This document shows positions 25,937-38,374 of a DNA stretch of 64,000 nt, piece by piece (the stretch's first letter is position 1; the number at the start of each line of letters is the position of its first letter). The notes below the pieces were generated by a model. That model had not been told where the DNA came from, made no database searches, and saw nothing but the letters and a program-made list of their open reading frames with translations. Both the position numbers and the translations under genes were made by a program. The stretch is taken from NCBI GenBank assembly GCA_910589415.1, contig OU342636.1, positions 44,779,735-44,843,734 of the forward strand, read 5' to 3'. The DNA comes from Malachius bipustulatus. Lineage: Eukaryota > Arthropoda > Insecta > Coleoptera > Melyridae.

Positions 25937-26907
25937 CTACCTGCTTGCTAATAATTTTTAAATTACGAAGTATACAGGGTGTCCGGGAAAAATGTGGGAA
26001 ATCTCTCGGAATCAAATAGAACATTAAAAAAAAAACCGACAAGTTCCCATAATTTTTTTCTTAGCGGCCCTCCCTACGGAGATACAGCCTCCTAAAGGAC
26101 GCCACTGGAAATCAATTTTTCTCGAATAACTTTTAAACTACTTGATTAAATTTAATGAAAATTTTAAATATTAAACAGTAGTAGGGACCTCTTAAAATAC
26201 TGCCCCTAAAACATAAAATAGCTTGTTTAGTTTACCAGGGGCGGACTAGGTTATACTAACTAAGGTTGTATAAGTATTTTGATGTTTACATTTTTAACAC
26301 CCTGCATGATAAGGAGTAAAAAAAAAACGAATTTGGATACCTTGAACATTAAGCTACAGAAAAGGTTCACTTGTTCCTTGTCGATAAAATGAACCGTTTT
26401 CGAGAAAAAAAATAATAAAAGAATTAATGTTTCATTTCTATTACATGTACATACTAGACTTACGACTGTTGAACTCACCTATGAAATTTTTTATTCGACA
26501 AGGAACAAGAGTACCTTTTCTGTAGCTTAATGTTTAAGGTATCCAAATTCGTTTTTTTTTTTAACTCCTTATCATGCAGGGTGTTAAAAATGTAAGCATT
26601 AAAATGCACAACCTAGTCCGCCCCTGGTAAACTGAACAAACTAATTTATGTTTTAGGGGCAGTATTTTAAGAGGTACTTACTACTGTTTAATATAATCAA
26701 ATTTTCATTAAATTCGATCAAGTAGTTTAAAAGTTATTCAAGAAAAATTGATTTCCAGTGGCGTCCTTTAGGAGGCCGTATCTCCGTAGGGGGGCCCGCT
26801 GGGAAAAAAACTTATGGGAACTTGTCATCTTTTTTTTTTAATGTTCTATCTGATTTCGAGAGATTTCCCACATTTTCCCGGACACCCTGTACACAATAAG
26901 CAGGTAG
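25937..26907. repeat. 970-bp fold-back element ending in ACAGGGTGTCCGGG
   Basis: The left arm (25937-26392) and right arm (26484-26907) are reverse complements over more than 400 bp. The core termini TACAGGGTGTCCGGG and CCCGGACACCCTGTA lie at 25973 and 26891. Inner runs include CAGGGGCGGACTAGG, CACCCTGCATGATAAGGAGT and GGAGGC(C)GTATCTCCGTA. The flanks CTACCTGCTT and AAGCAGGTAG extend the palindrome. ACAGGGTGTCC-type ends are widespread in insects. There is no transposase. Confidence 0.85.
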
Positions 26908-28100
26908 CTTACACCTGAGAGCAGTTAAAAGGGTGTTGCAAATCAAAAATGTTTCAATTAGGACATTAGGGAATTGACGGGGTGGGTATTTCCGTCTAGG
27001 AAGTAAAGAACTTCAGTCTTGAATCTCTTGACGTAGCGTCAAGTCGGTTTGAAAATTTCAAAAGCATTGAGTACCGTTGAGAGAATTTTGTTATAGTTTT
27101 GTCTGTTAGTCTTCCCACGACAAACGCTTCTTCGTGGGGCTTCCGTCCCCCAAACCCCCCCCTTCAACGTCATTTAATATTTTGTAATTTTATACATTAG
27201 TAAATTTACGATCGAACCCCACCCATAAGAAAATCCCGGCTACGCCACTACATAGGTCTATTCTTTGTTCATAGTTTGGATTGTCTGAAATCTGAATATT
27301 GTATTTTATTTTATATTGTAACGTGACCTGCCATAGTGACACATGTTTAAGATTTCTAATGAATAATGTAAAATTATTTCAATTTGTTTTTATTAGGGAT
27401 TATCTGAAATCGGCACAAAAACTCATATTTTATTCGAATATAAGTCTTCTTCTTGATCTTGAAAACCAGAAATATCTTATTTTAACATATCTATAAAGAA
27501 ACTCAGTATTTTCTGTTATATAATTTGTAAATAAAAATGAAAAATTCCGCAAAATAATATCAAAGTTCGAGCATCGTCGAATGTTCAGCAAATACGCCAA
27601 ACTTGCTGAATACCAAATTTTTGCCGAATATTCGGCACATCCCTGGTGTAAACGTTTAAACTCCTCAGCCCTACTTCATGGCCTACTAGTGTGTAAATAA
27701 CATGTGAACGGTGTACCTATATGTTGAAATAAAGTTATTTTTATAGATTGGAATTATTGGTAGGTACACTGGTACATATTACAATAAAATGAAGCTGACT
27801 ATTAATTTACTTTCTGAATTATACTACTAAGAAATAAAACAATCCGTCTTACTTATATGTATTAACAAAAAAAAAAAAAAAATTATAAACAAGATCAAAA
27901 TTACATACAGTAAATGTGTCCCACTACACGAACGGCATATGATCGAAGGCACCCAACCGGACAGGCAACAACCCGACAGCTGTCAATATCACACTTGTCG
28001 AGGTTATAACCGCAAGTCCCTTCTATCATACGGTAGCAGCGCAACAGAACAAGAGGGTCTTTAATATCTACTAGACTGGCCCGTCCGTCACCTAAATGAA

Positions 28101-29936
<1,836 letters not shown>

Positions 29937-30219
29937 TTTATCAATTTCTATCACAAAACCAAAATGCCTATTAACGTTATTGCCTATAATAAACCTCACT
30001 CCTCACTCACACTGCAAGCAAAAGTGCAAAATCTTCTTCTTCTTCGTCCTCCCTCCTGCGCCTGCCACTCACAGACTATCTGCCACTCTCACTCTTCTCC
30101 GCTCACTGTCACTACTCACTAGTCGGTAGTCAAGTCACTAGTCACTCAACTGTCACTACTCCACTTGAAGTGTTGGGAGAGGTTTCTTGGCCTCGCTTTA
30201 TGGCAGCTCAGCCAGTTCA

Positions 30220-30928
30220 ACGTACTAGTTAAGAACGCCGTGTCCCGTGTCCTAGCCTAGCCTAGCTGCATCCGGGGCTGGGGACTGCGTTGCTTGCTAT
30301 GCGGGGCTGCGGGCTGCGGGGAACCCACGCAACGCAAAATCGCACGAGAAATTTTGAGTGTGTCCTAACGGAATGCGTGCGGTTCGTGCGAGCAAATGGT
30401 TTCCAATGTGCAGCTTCAGATGAAATACGTTTTAATTTGGAAACCAGTAGGTTGTTGGAGCTCTCTAAAGACTTAAAAATCACAGAAAGAAACATGTTAC
30501 TTAAGAGAAAGAAACAATAAGACGCAAGTAATCTATAGAAATAGGTATAGATTTGATAGATAGATAAATAGAAGGTAGGTTAAATAAAAATAGGGCTACA
30601 ATAGAAGTTACTAGACTACTTACTTTAAAAACCTAAATTCGAGACATTTTCACATTCCCATCAGTGTACCTTGACTCTTGTTCTTGTAAAATAGATTTCT
30701 CTTATTGCACAAAATGTTTCGCTTTGGCACGAAGGCAATCGAAATTCAAAAAAGTTCCTGCCCGCCGTAAAAATCGCAAGATTTTGACAGATAAAAAAAC
30801 TAAATATTTTTATTTAAAACACTCCCATTTGCTTTGCATGTGTTTTATTTTAATCGTTCACCGCAACGCACGCACGCAACGCAGTCCCCGGATGCAGCTA
30901 GGACGCAGCGTTAGTTCGTTTCGTACGC
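30220..30928. repeat. GC-rich-ended fold-back element
   Basis: CTAGCTGCATCCGGGG-CTGGGGACTGCGTTGC near 30265-30300 is the reverse complement of 30862-30905 (GCAACGCAGTCCCCGGATGC). The outer sequences AACGCCGTGTCC and GGACGCAGCGTT also pair. The interior is AT-rich, with frames at 30290-30520 and 30664-30933 that I cannot assign. It sits just upstream of mtACP, beyond a CT-rich low-complexity leader (30000-30200). Confidence 0.65.
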
Positions 30929-30975
30929 ATTGACTTTTGTATTTGACGTTACGTTGTATCGTTTGAATCACGATA

Positions 30976-31515
30976 CACAAAATTTTTCATCAACTATTGC
31001 CTTGAATAAAATGAAGCATGTCTGCCAGATAAAACACAAACAATTGGTAGGTGTGTAAGTGAACTACTCCAATCAATGATCTACAAATCATAGAACAATA
31101 AACAAAAACATGACTACTTGCATAATGCACTTTGTTAGAGTAAAGAAACTAACCTGGAACAGTAACGATATCTGCTGAGTACGTGTGGTACTGAGTTTAT
31201 TACTAATTCCAGTTTGGCATTGGTTGTATTTCAAGGATGAACAACTCGAGCGGTTGTAGGGTATCTGTATTACCGACATTGGCGCATACTAGCCATAGTG
31301 TCGGTAATACAGGTACCCTAAGTCGTTGTGATCTCAGAAACTCAGAATATTCTATCTTTCTCAATGAGGATAAAACAATATTTCAATTTGACGTTTCCGT
31401 TCGAGTTTGACTTTTTGAATGATTCAATTGTCATTTACCATTTTTTATAATTTCAGTTCCAAAGCACCAAAATTAACAAAATTTATCAAGAATGGTGGTC
31501 AAAAATGTCATGAAT
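30976..31515 (+). repeat. dispersed repeat family R1, uninterrupted copy
   Basis: It is nearly identical to 45158-45269 joined to 50269-50700. Shared runs include CACAAAATTTTTCATCAAC, GAAGCATGTCTGCCAGATAA, CAGTAACGATATCTGCTGAG and GAATGGTGGTCAAAAATG. An internal hairpin pairs 31257-31278 with 31299-31321 (TGTCGGTAATACAGGTACCC). CAAAT at 31084-31088 is the empty target site of the gypsy element. Parts also occur reversed at about 5450-5525 and at 31725-31760. Confidence 0.85.
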
Positions 31516-32582
31516 CATAAAAAAGTGAGTTAAAAAAGAATTAAGGTAGGTATGTTTAGTAACATTACCAGTAATTTCATCACGTTCTTAAATTTTATAG
31601 TCGTAAATTACTGTTTTTCGCAATATATCTTTAATATTTTAGTGAAATTGACAAAAATTGAAAACAAATATTATTACACATGAGAATTTGAACTACAAAA
31701 GTTATTTCAGAAATATTTTTGTAAAATGAGCTCAGACAATAACCATCTCTCTCTTCCAAGGCACAAATTTTAAGAACTGTACAATCACGGTTTTAGTAAA
31801 TGCCAAAACATTTATTAACATAATAATTATACGAATACGGCAGGCGGCAGGTAACAAAGCTAACTGAATAAACAACGTACATATGAACATTGAACAGTAC
31901 CTACATGTTTGGTTTTTTGTGTTTACTTTTGCATGTTTCGAACTACAACCAAATACATTAGATAATAATACGTGCAGCTCTCCGCTATTTACATGTAATA
32001 AACGTGAAGTATGAAAAGGAGCGCCATCTACACGCCTCGATCGCTAACTACACAAGACACCGGATATGAAAAGCACGGATGTAATATAAATTATTTTCAC
32101 AGACATAATAAAATTATCTTCACAGACATAATAAAATTATCTATAGTTTTTGGTGTATCAGGTAATGTTGGGGTTGACGCAGAGCGCAGAGCTATAGGCA
32201 GGAGTACTTGAAAGAGTACTCGTAAATAAATTGAAATTCGAGTACGAAACTCAGAAAATGTACTCGTAAGTATTTACTCGTAAGTACTTTGGCACAGACA
32301 GGTGTATGGGTACGCGTAATACTCGTGAAAACACGTATATATAATTATTATACAAACATGTCAGTGCGCAGCCTATGACGTCAGGCTTGTGACACCTACA
32401 TACAATACATAGCAGCAGTAATAATGTGAATTTTAGTGGTTTATTTCGATGCTTATTGCATTTTTGTTGAAATATTTTTAATTGGTACCCGTATGCGTGC
32501 CACTGTTTAACTCACCAAGTTTCGTTTGCATAACTCGATTGGTTTCAAAGCAAATAAATAAGTCGTCAGTTTTTAAGTAAAC
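31516..32582. other. intergenic, repeat-derived
   Basis: The interval contains the repeat at 32005-32175 (match to 24825-24985), a TGACGTCA at 32376-32383 next to GTGCGCAGCCTA, and AT-rich sequence. A run of ACTCGTAAGTA-like units occurs at about 32200-32320. No gene is supported. Confidence 0.5.
32005..32175 (+). repeat. dispersed repeat, second copy of the 24825-24985 family
   Basis: It carries AGCGCCATCT, GATCGCTAACTACACA, CACCGGATATGAAAAG and CACGGATGTAATATAA. A tandem doublet of CACAGACATAATAAAATTATCT follows. Confidence 0.55.
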
Positions 32583-33705
32583 CTATTGTTGGAGTTGTTG
32601 AACTCTTTGGAAGCACGATAATCTAGACTCTGGAATCTTCAAAATACACGGATCTGGCAGTGACAATAGTCTTCTTCCCACCAAAAAGTGAGCGGGAGTA
32701 AGAGGATTTAAATTGTTGGGATCGTGAGAGAGGGGTGACAAAGGTCTGGAATTCATGATGGCCTCAATTTGTACGAGTAACGTATACATATCTCTTCAAA
32801 TGTCGGAGACGAAAAAAAGTCCTCCGAAGTGAGGTGATCCGGGGGGTATGAAGTGCCAATCGACTCATTCGCCAGTCAGCCTCAACAATGCTGTCTTTAT
32901 TTTTTAGTACAAAAACCCTCAACTTGTCTAACTCGGTTTTTGCTCCCCTAAAATTTGTCCCGTTGTCCGAATACATATTGGAAGGATTTCCCCTACGGGC
33001 AATAAATCTCTTTAAAGCCAAAATAAACGAATCATCAGTTGACAAATCTGTAACAAGTTCAATTATATGAACAGCTTTGGTCACCATACATATAAACAAG
33101 CAAATATAAGACTTTGAAACCCTACAACCACGCCCCTTCGTATCATTTAAATTCATTGGACCAGCATAGTCCACCCAAGTATTTTGAAAAGGGTAAGAAG
33201 GATTAATTCTGCAAGCTGGCAAATTACCCATTATTGGAGTTATTTTTTTTGGCGCAACACGAAAACACCTCACACATTCGTGAACCACTCTTTTTGTCGT
33301 ATATCTTCCCGAAATTGCCCAAAATCGCTCTCGCACAGATGTTAATAGGTGCTGCGGACCAGCATGCAACAAACGCAAATGTTCCCTTGTAAATATTAAT
33401 TTCGTTAACCAATTTTTTGCCGGCAACAGAATTGGATGATGTTTATCCATATCAAATTCAGAATTCACCAACCTTCCTCCAACGCGAATCAAAACTTTTT
33501 CATCCAAAGAAAGGGTTCAAATTTCGAATTGACGGAGCCACATTACATTGCTGCAATTGGCTCAGTTCTTTCAGCAAAGCATCTCGTTTGTACATATTTA
33601 ACCAAAACCATTAAGGAATTATTTAGGTCTTCCGATGACAATAGGCCAATACATCTATCTTGTCTTGGCTTTACACAATTATTCGCAACACTTAACGTTT
33701 TGTAA
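32583..33705 (-). pseudogene. decayed BEL/Pao retrotransposon integrase fragment
   Basis: The minus-strand frame 33507-32764 reads LIRVGGRLVNSEFDMDKHHP, then an HHCC-type zinc-binding region (LHAGPQHLL...CVRCFRVAP), NTWVDYAGPMNL (first catalytic Asp) and MYSDNGTNFRGAKTEL (second Asp). The frame then shifts at the WHFIPPGSPHFGG block. The region that should carry the catalytic Glu is missing, and a third frame (32789-32583) resumes with EAIMNSRPLSPLS and LTPAHFLVGR, a BEL/Pao hallmark. An in-frame stop also lies upstream near 33540. No LTR, reverse transcriptase or Gag is attached. The fragment is dead. Confidence 0.85.
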
Positions 33706-33761
33706 TTAGAATTAGAATAAACTACTAGTCAAAAAGTTTATAAATCATAAGCAAAGTAAAC

Positions 33762-33885
33762 GTCAGATTGACGTTTCGTTCATTTAAATTGACATTTCAA
33801 ATCAACGCTAGTTAGATATCGGGCCGCTTGGGCGACAGTAACTTCCGGTGACAATTTTCAGTGGAAGCTGCACGTATTATTATCT
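33762..33885 (+). repeat. dispersed repeat module shared with 25155-25280
   Basis: It shares CAGATTGACGTTTCGTT, CCGCTTGGGCGA and ACTTCCGGTG-CAATTTTCAG with 25155-25280, in the same orientation. It lies just beyond the right limit of the BEL/Pao fragment. Confidence 0.7.
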
Positions 33886-33987
33886 AGTGTATTTGCTACA
33901 ACCTATCCAAATCACGGTTTCCCTCTTTCTCCCTCACCTACAAAATGTTTCAAACAAGAAAACAAACTCTTCAGTTTGCCTTCTTTC

Positions 33988-34640
33988 CTATTATAACGAA
34001 CACCGCTCTGGAGAAATTCTAGTAATTGCTTCTTTAACCTTTAACATTCTAGTCCACGAATTTGCTTGTTTGTTTACATTCTTTTTTTATACTCTGAGTT
34101 AGTCAATGACACGTTCGCGACAGTTCGACGCAGGTCTGGAATGACGTGTTGACGGCCGACGAGATTTCTGCAATCTACGAGAGTCGATAATGAACCTACT
34201 AGAACGTACCTACTGTTGCGTCGGGGGACTATAAAAGGACCACCGCGCGGCTGCGTGTTTTAGTTTAGTTTGGACATAGAGTGAGTGAAGACAGAGCGCA
34301 GTAACTAGTGGAAGCTGAACAGAGCAGTAGTGAAGTGAAGTAAGGGAGCTAGTAGTGATAGTTAGTACAAGTAGTAATCAGCTGTGTGTGTTTATTAGAA
34401 TTAGAGGTTATAATTTGGATTAGTGAATAAAGTAATTTGTAAGACTTTTTGGTGGTGATTTATTTATTGCGAGACCCGTAACACTATTATAACGAGGCCG
34501 CTCTGGAAAAATTCTAGTAATTATTGCTTCTTTTCTTTAACCTTTAACATTCTAGTCCACAATTTGCTTGTTTGTTTACATTCTCTTTTTTTATACTGAG
34601 TTAGTCAATGACATGTTCGCGACAGTTCCAGTCACATGTC
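33988..34640 (+). repeat. duplicated 140-bp block flanking an LTR-like sequence
   Basis: 33988-34126 and 34484-34640 are close direct repeats. Both run from CTATTATAACGA through CCGCTCTGG, TTCTAGTAATT, CATTCTAGTCCAC and TTTGCTTGTTTGTTTACATT to GAGTTAGTCAATGACA and TTCGCGACAGTTC. The LTR-like block 34147-34483 lies between them. Confidence 0.75.
34147..34483 (+). repeat. LTR-like sequence 1 (TGTTGACG...CCGTAACA)
   Basis: The block starts TGTTG and ends AACA. It has TATAAAAGG at 34230-34238 after GCGTCGGGGGAC, an AATAAA near the 3' end and GATTTATTTATTGCGAGACC before the terminus. Its 3' two thirds match 36894-37178 of LTR-like sequence 2. No adjacent primer-binding site was found. Confidence 0.55.
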
Positions 34641-34660
34641 ATGTGACACATTGACGGACA

Positions 34661-36436
34661 TTGACGACCCATTCTCAAAAAATCGTAGAACTGAACTTTC
34701 AGGGTACAACTTCGGAGGATCCTGAGGAAATGTCCGAAATGCTTAATAGCGTTTTTCTCTCAAATGATTCCCTCGTCTACAATCATACTCATGGTTCTAA
34801 CGTGGCAACTTCTGTTTCTTCGTCATTCATGTTCTACCCCACTTCACCCGGGGAAATCAATCGCGTCGTCCTCAGGTTTAAGGGCAAAATGTCATCGGGC
34901 CTAGATGAGATTCCCTCCTTCATTGCCAAACACTGCATATCCGTGCTGGCTCATCCACTCGCAGATATTATAAATAGCTCCTTTCTGACTGGTGTATTCC
35001 CCGAGCAACTCAAAGCCGCACTCGTTAAACCCATTTTCAAAAAAGGCGACGGTAAAAATCCCGAGAATTACAGACCGATTAGCCTGCTTTCGGTCTTTGA
35101 CAAAATTATTGAGTCACTGGTTTCCCACCGTCTCTTGGACTTTCTTGAAAAGACTAGAACTCTGCCTGACTCCCAACATGGTTTCTTAAGGAACAGATCC
35201 ACTGAGACTGCTCTTGTCCAACTGACGGAGTATATCTCTGGGGGAATGGAGGACGGTATCCGCACGGTGGGATGGCTTCTGGACCTCTCCAAGGCATTCG
35301 ACAGTGTGTGTCATGAGTGCCTCCTTCTAAGACTGCAGGCTGTGGGTATACGTGGACTGGCCCTCTCCTGGTTCTCCAGTTACTTGCAGGGTCGAACTCA
35401 AGCGGTGGAATTGATTGGGTCAGATGGCCGAGTGACCAGGTCCCTCTTTGCTCCTGTCTCGTCTGGAGTTCCACAGGGCAGTGTCCTTGGTCCACTCCTG
35501 TTCCTCATTTTCATCAACGAATTAGGTCCCAAAATAACATCTTCAAATTCCATCTGCGTCAACTATGCAGACGATACAACCATTCTCATTAAGATAAAGA
35601 CAAGCGACATTTCGGAAATTATATCAACCGTTCAAGACCCACTGGAAAAAGCCTCTACATGGCTTAGAGTCAATAGACTAAAACTGAACTTGACAAAAAC
35701 TGAATTGATAGACTTTCATTCTTCCGGATCACGTCTACCACCCCTACCTGACATCCCGAATGAAAATTCCCTGATTAAGCCCAGAGAGGTCGTGAAATTT
35801 TTAGGCTTTCACATCGATCAAAATCTAAACTGGGCAGCTCACACAGACCTCCTATGCCACCGACTAGCTAGCTCCTGTTTCCTTTTGAGACGACTCCAAC
35901 ACACTGTCTCCCATAATATTCTGCTCTCTGCATATTATGGACATTTTTATAGTCACGTAGCCTATGGCATCGCCGTCTGGGGCAGCACTGAGAAGTCCCT
36001 CAGTAAAGTCTTCCTTCTTCAGAAGAGGGCTCTCAGGATCTTGGCAGACTTATCCATCCGCGAGTCTTGCAGGGGACAATTCAGACGACTTGGTCTACTA
36101 ACATTGCCCGCCCTGTATGTCTTCTCCCTCCTCAAACTTATTTACAAAAACCAGGCTAAGCTTGATCCTTTCCGATTCTCACACAACTATCATACTCGAT
36201 TCAATCTATTTAAACTACCAACCCACCACCTCTCGTCCTCTGAAAAGACGTTTACATACGCGTCTATAAAATACCTAAACCATTTCCGACTTGACCCTTC
36301 AACCGTCAGATTCTCTCAGTTCAAGTTATATCTGCGGAAACATCTCACAGAGCTTGAACCATATACTACCATGGACATACTGTCTTCCACCCCCCCCCCC
36401 CCCCTTCCTTCCCGACTTAAACACTTGAAAATATAG
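34661..36436 (+). CDS. reverse transcriptase of the non-LTR element, endonuclease missing
   Basis: A 591-codon open frame without stops. Motifs in order are IFKKGDGKNPENYRPISLLS, QHGFLRNRSTETAL, LLDLSKAFDSVCHECLLLRL (first catalytic Asp), SSGVPQGSVLGPLLFLIFIN and SICVNYADDTTIL (catalytic YADD). Next are REVVKFLGFHIDQNLNW, YGIAVWG and the C-terminal LQKRALRILADLSIRESC, typical of CR1/L2/Rex-type and many jockey-annotated insect elements. The protein would synthesise element cDNA at the target nick, but without the endonuclease domain this copy is not autonomous. A C13 run at about 36391 encodes PPPP near the end and is prone to slippage. The ATG at 34661 is simply the first in the truncated frame. 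Confidence 0.88.
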   Translation: MTTHSQKIVELNFQGTTSEDPEEMSEMLNSVFLSNDSLVYNHTHGSNVATSVSSSFMFYPTSPGEINRVVLRFKGKMSSGLDEIPSFIAKHCISVLAHPLADIINSSFLTGVFPEQLKAALVKPIFKKGDGKNPENYRPISLLSVFDKIIESLVSHRLLDFLEKTRTLPDSQHGFLRNRSTETALVQLTEYISGGMEDGIRTVGWLLDLSKAFDSVCHECLLLRLQAVGIRGLALSWFSSYLQGRTQAVELIGSDGRVTRSLFAPVSSGVPQGSVLGPLLFLIFINELGPKITSSNSICVNYADDTTILIKIKTSDISEIISTVQDPLEKASTWLRVNRLKLNLTKTELIDFHSSGSRLPPLPDIPNENSLIKPREVVKFLGFHIDQNLNWAAHTDLLCHRLASSCFLLRRLQHTVSHNILLSAYYGHFYSHVAYGIAVWGSTEKSLSKVFLLQKRALRILADLSIRESCRGQFRRLGLLTLPALYVFSLLKLIYKNQAKLDPFRFSHNYHTRFNLFKLPTHHLSSSEKTFTYASIKYLNHFRLDPSTVRFSQFKLYLRKHLTELEPYTTMDILSSTPPPPLPSRLKHLKI

Positions 36437-36718
36437 ATACTTTCGTTTGCTAGTATCTGGTCAATTCGACTTAATATGACGATATAGTATTAGGTACTAT
36501 GTATAGATAGATTAATGTTTTAATGTACACTTTTTGCTATGTTCAAGCTTTCTTTGTTCAATCGCGTGCGTACGACCTTTTGAATACGCATGCGATTTGT
36601 TTGGATTAGTTCGTTGTTTGTTTTCACGACATTTTACTATATTTAACACTATTGTACTGATGCAATGATTGTTGTAATTTTACGTACAATAAAGAGAGAT
36701 ATTATTATTATTATTATA
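34661..36718 (+). mobile_element. 5'-truncated non-LTR retrotransposon (CR1/L2/jockey-like)
   Basis: The element holds one long reverse transcriptase frame (34661-36436), a short 3' UTR and a tail of AATAAAGAGAGAT followed by (ATT)n. The endonuclease region is absent, so this is the usual 5'-truncated insertion. The start of homology is about 34655. The right end abuts LTR-like sequence 2. Confidence 0.85.
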
Positions 36719-36719
36719 G

Positions 36720-37178
36720 TGTTGGTTCTATGGATTTCTGGAGTGGGCTCGCCGAACAATCCGACATTTCCAGAATCCACGAATCGACGGCCGGTGCGCC
36801 GGTGCGACGTTCGAGAATGTACCTGCTAGAACGGAGTAGAACGTGACTACTGATGCGTCGGGGGACTATATAAGAACAGCCTGCGGTTGCGTGGCGTGGA
36901 ACAGTAGTATTATCCTGAACGTGAAACAGTGAAGACTGAAGTATAGACAGAGCAGAAGTGAAGTGTGAAGTAAGGGAGCCAGTAGTGACAGATAGCGGAT
37001 ATAAAGAATAGACAAGTGCAAGTAGTAGTGTAGTCAGCTGTTTATTGTGTTTTGATTATTTAGAATAATTATTAGAGGTTATAAGTACTTGTGGTGTTAA
37101 AATGATAGTCTGTGGTGTTAAACAATAAAGGAATTTACAGACTTTGGTGGTGATTTATTTATTGTGAGACCCGTAACA
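36720..37178 (+). repeat. LTR-like sequence 2 (TGTTGGTT...CCGTAACA)
   Basis: The block has TATATAAG at 36867-36874 after GCGTCGGGGGAC, GTGAAGTAAGGGAGCCAGTAGTGA, AACAATAAAGG and GTGAGACCCGTAACA. It is longer at the 5' side than sequence 1. TATTATAG precedes it (end of the LINE tail), and CTATTATAG follows it. Solo LTR is the best guess. A GATA microsatellite runs from about 37184 to 37205. Confidence 0.55.
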
Positions 37179-37409
37179 CTATTATAGATAGATAGATAGA
37201 TAGACAACTTTATTCCAAAACCATTGCAAGAATTACAAGTTTGAAACAAGTCAAATACAATATTAATGTTCATTTTTTGATAAAAGTAAGAACACTCTGT
37301 ACAGTTCAGTTGCATGTTATATCTTGGTACTCGTTAGCTTCATCTGTTTGAGTGAATGGACTTCAGATGTGGGACAAGGTTTTTCGTTATTTTAGTTTCA
37401 TACTGACAC

Positions 37410-38289
37410 TCAACACATTTTTGTACACAGCTTTGCATCTTTGGAATGTTTACGTTTATTATGTTGAGTCAAATCACTTTTATATTTCGTTTTGTAAGAA
37501 CATTCCTGACAGTTGTACATTTCTGGATCTTTGGAATGTTTATGTTTACGATGCGAGGTCAATGTACTTTTATATCTTGTTTCATATGAGCATTCCAGAC
37601 ATTTGTACATTTCAGGATCTTTTGAATGTTTAGGTATGTTTACGATGTGAGGTCAATGTACTTTTATATCTTGTTTCATATGAGCATTCCAGACATTTGT
37701 ACATTTCTGGATCTTTGGAATGTTTAAATTTATAATGCCTGGTCAATTCACTTTTATATTTTGTTTGATACGAGCATTCCCGACATTTGTACATTTCAGG
37801 AACCTTGGAATGTTTACAATTATAATGCACCATGAAATTAGATCTATCATTTGTTTTATACGCGCAATGGGCACAGTTATACTTCAACTCTCCTCCGCTC
37901 TTACTTTCAGAAGATCTTGCCTCACTTTCTTGAACAGACTCGCACCGATCCTTGGAAATTCCAATGCTACCACGACTCCCGGTCAACTGTTCCCAGCCGG
38001 GTTTGTGGTCTTCGATGTCGATCTCGTCTTTCAAGGCCGACGTCGATGAGCCTTCGAGTTCTTGTTTTATTGGAAAAGGTGCCTCCCCGCAACCAGCATC
38101 CTCGTTTTGTTCATCTTCACACTTCAACTTCGCCGAGTTGAGTAGCGAGGAGTCCTCCTCTTCCTCGGATTCCATAAACTGATCATCCTCATCTGAGGCT
38201 TCCGTTTTGATGATCATTTTCTCCACCTGCTGATGTTGAACGGGAGTAACAGGACGATAATAATTATCACTGCCCTCATTTAAACTCAT
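37410..38289 (-). CDS. C2H2 zinc-finger protein, frameshifted in a tandemly duplicated finger
   Basis: From ATG 38289 the first frame (219 codons) gives an acidic N terminus (residues 20-60, QFMESEEEEDSSLLN) and then fingers of the form C-x2-C-x12-H-x4-H: YNCAHCAYKT..., YKCRECSYQT... and YKCLECSYETRYKSTLTSHR. It ends at KHT-stop (37630). The next frame continues with a finger identical in protein sequence (YKCLECSYETRYKSTLTSHR) and a fifth (YNCQECSYKT...), stopping at 37410. Compared with its duplicate, the break is a 4-bp insertion (GGTA on the plus strand, near 37632-37635). Linkers are KHSKDPEM. This is probably a nuclear DNA-binding protein with an unknown target. It may be a truncated three-finger gene, a recent pseudogene, or an assembly or allelic error. 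Confidence 0.8.
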
Positions 38290-38374
38290 GATGGTTAATT
38301 TTACTTTTCTCTAAAAATGCTTGTGATATTTCACTTTCACAGTTTCCACTTTCCAGTTATGGAAGGAATTAAGA

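Larger units (their letters stand above)
24001..28100. other. intergenic region between the sialin-like gene and mtACP
   Basis: The region begins with the probable sialin promoter and 5' UTR. It includes low-complexity sequence (24440-24720), two TGACGTCA palindromes (24757-24764, 24777-24784), (ATA)n tracts (about 24898-24929 and 24979-24998), repeat copies at 24825-24985 and 25155-25402, and the 970-bp fold-back at 25937-26907. Near 27225-27250 a reversed TAGTGGCGTAGCCGGGATTT resembles a common insect hAT transposon end. 27256-28100 is AT-rich and would carry the 3' UTR of mtACP. No gene is supported. Confidence 0.5.

Noticed and set aside
30290..30933. Two plus-strand frames (76 and 89 codons) in the GC-ended fold-back
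   Set aside because: The frames end in the inverted arms and show no known domain; more likely non-coding element interior.
37352..38182. Several plus-strand frames of 76-109 codons
   Set aside because: Antisense shadows of the zinc-finger gene, repeating with the finger period.
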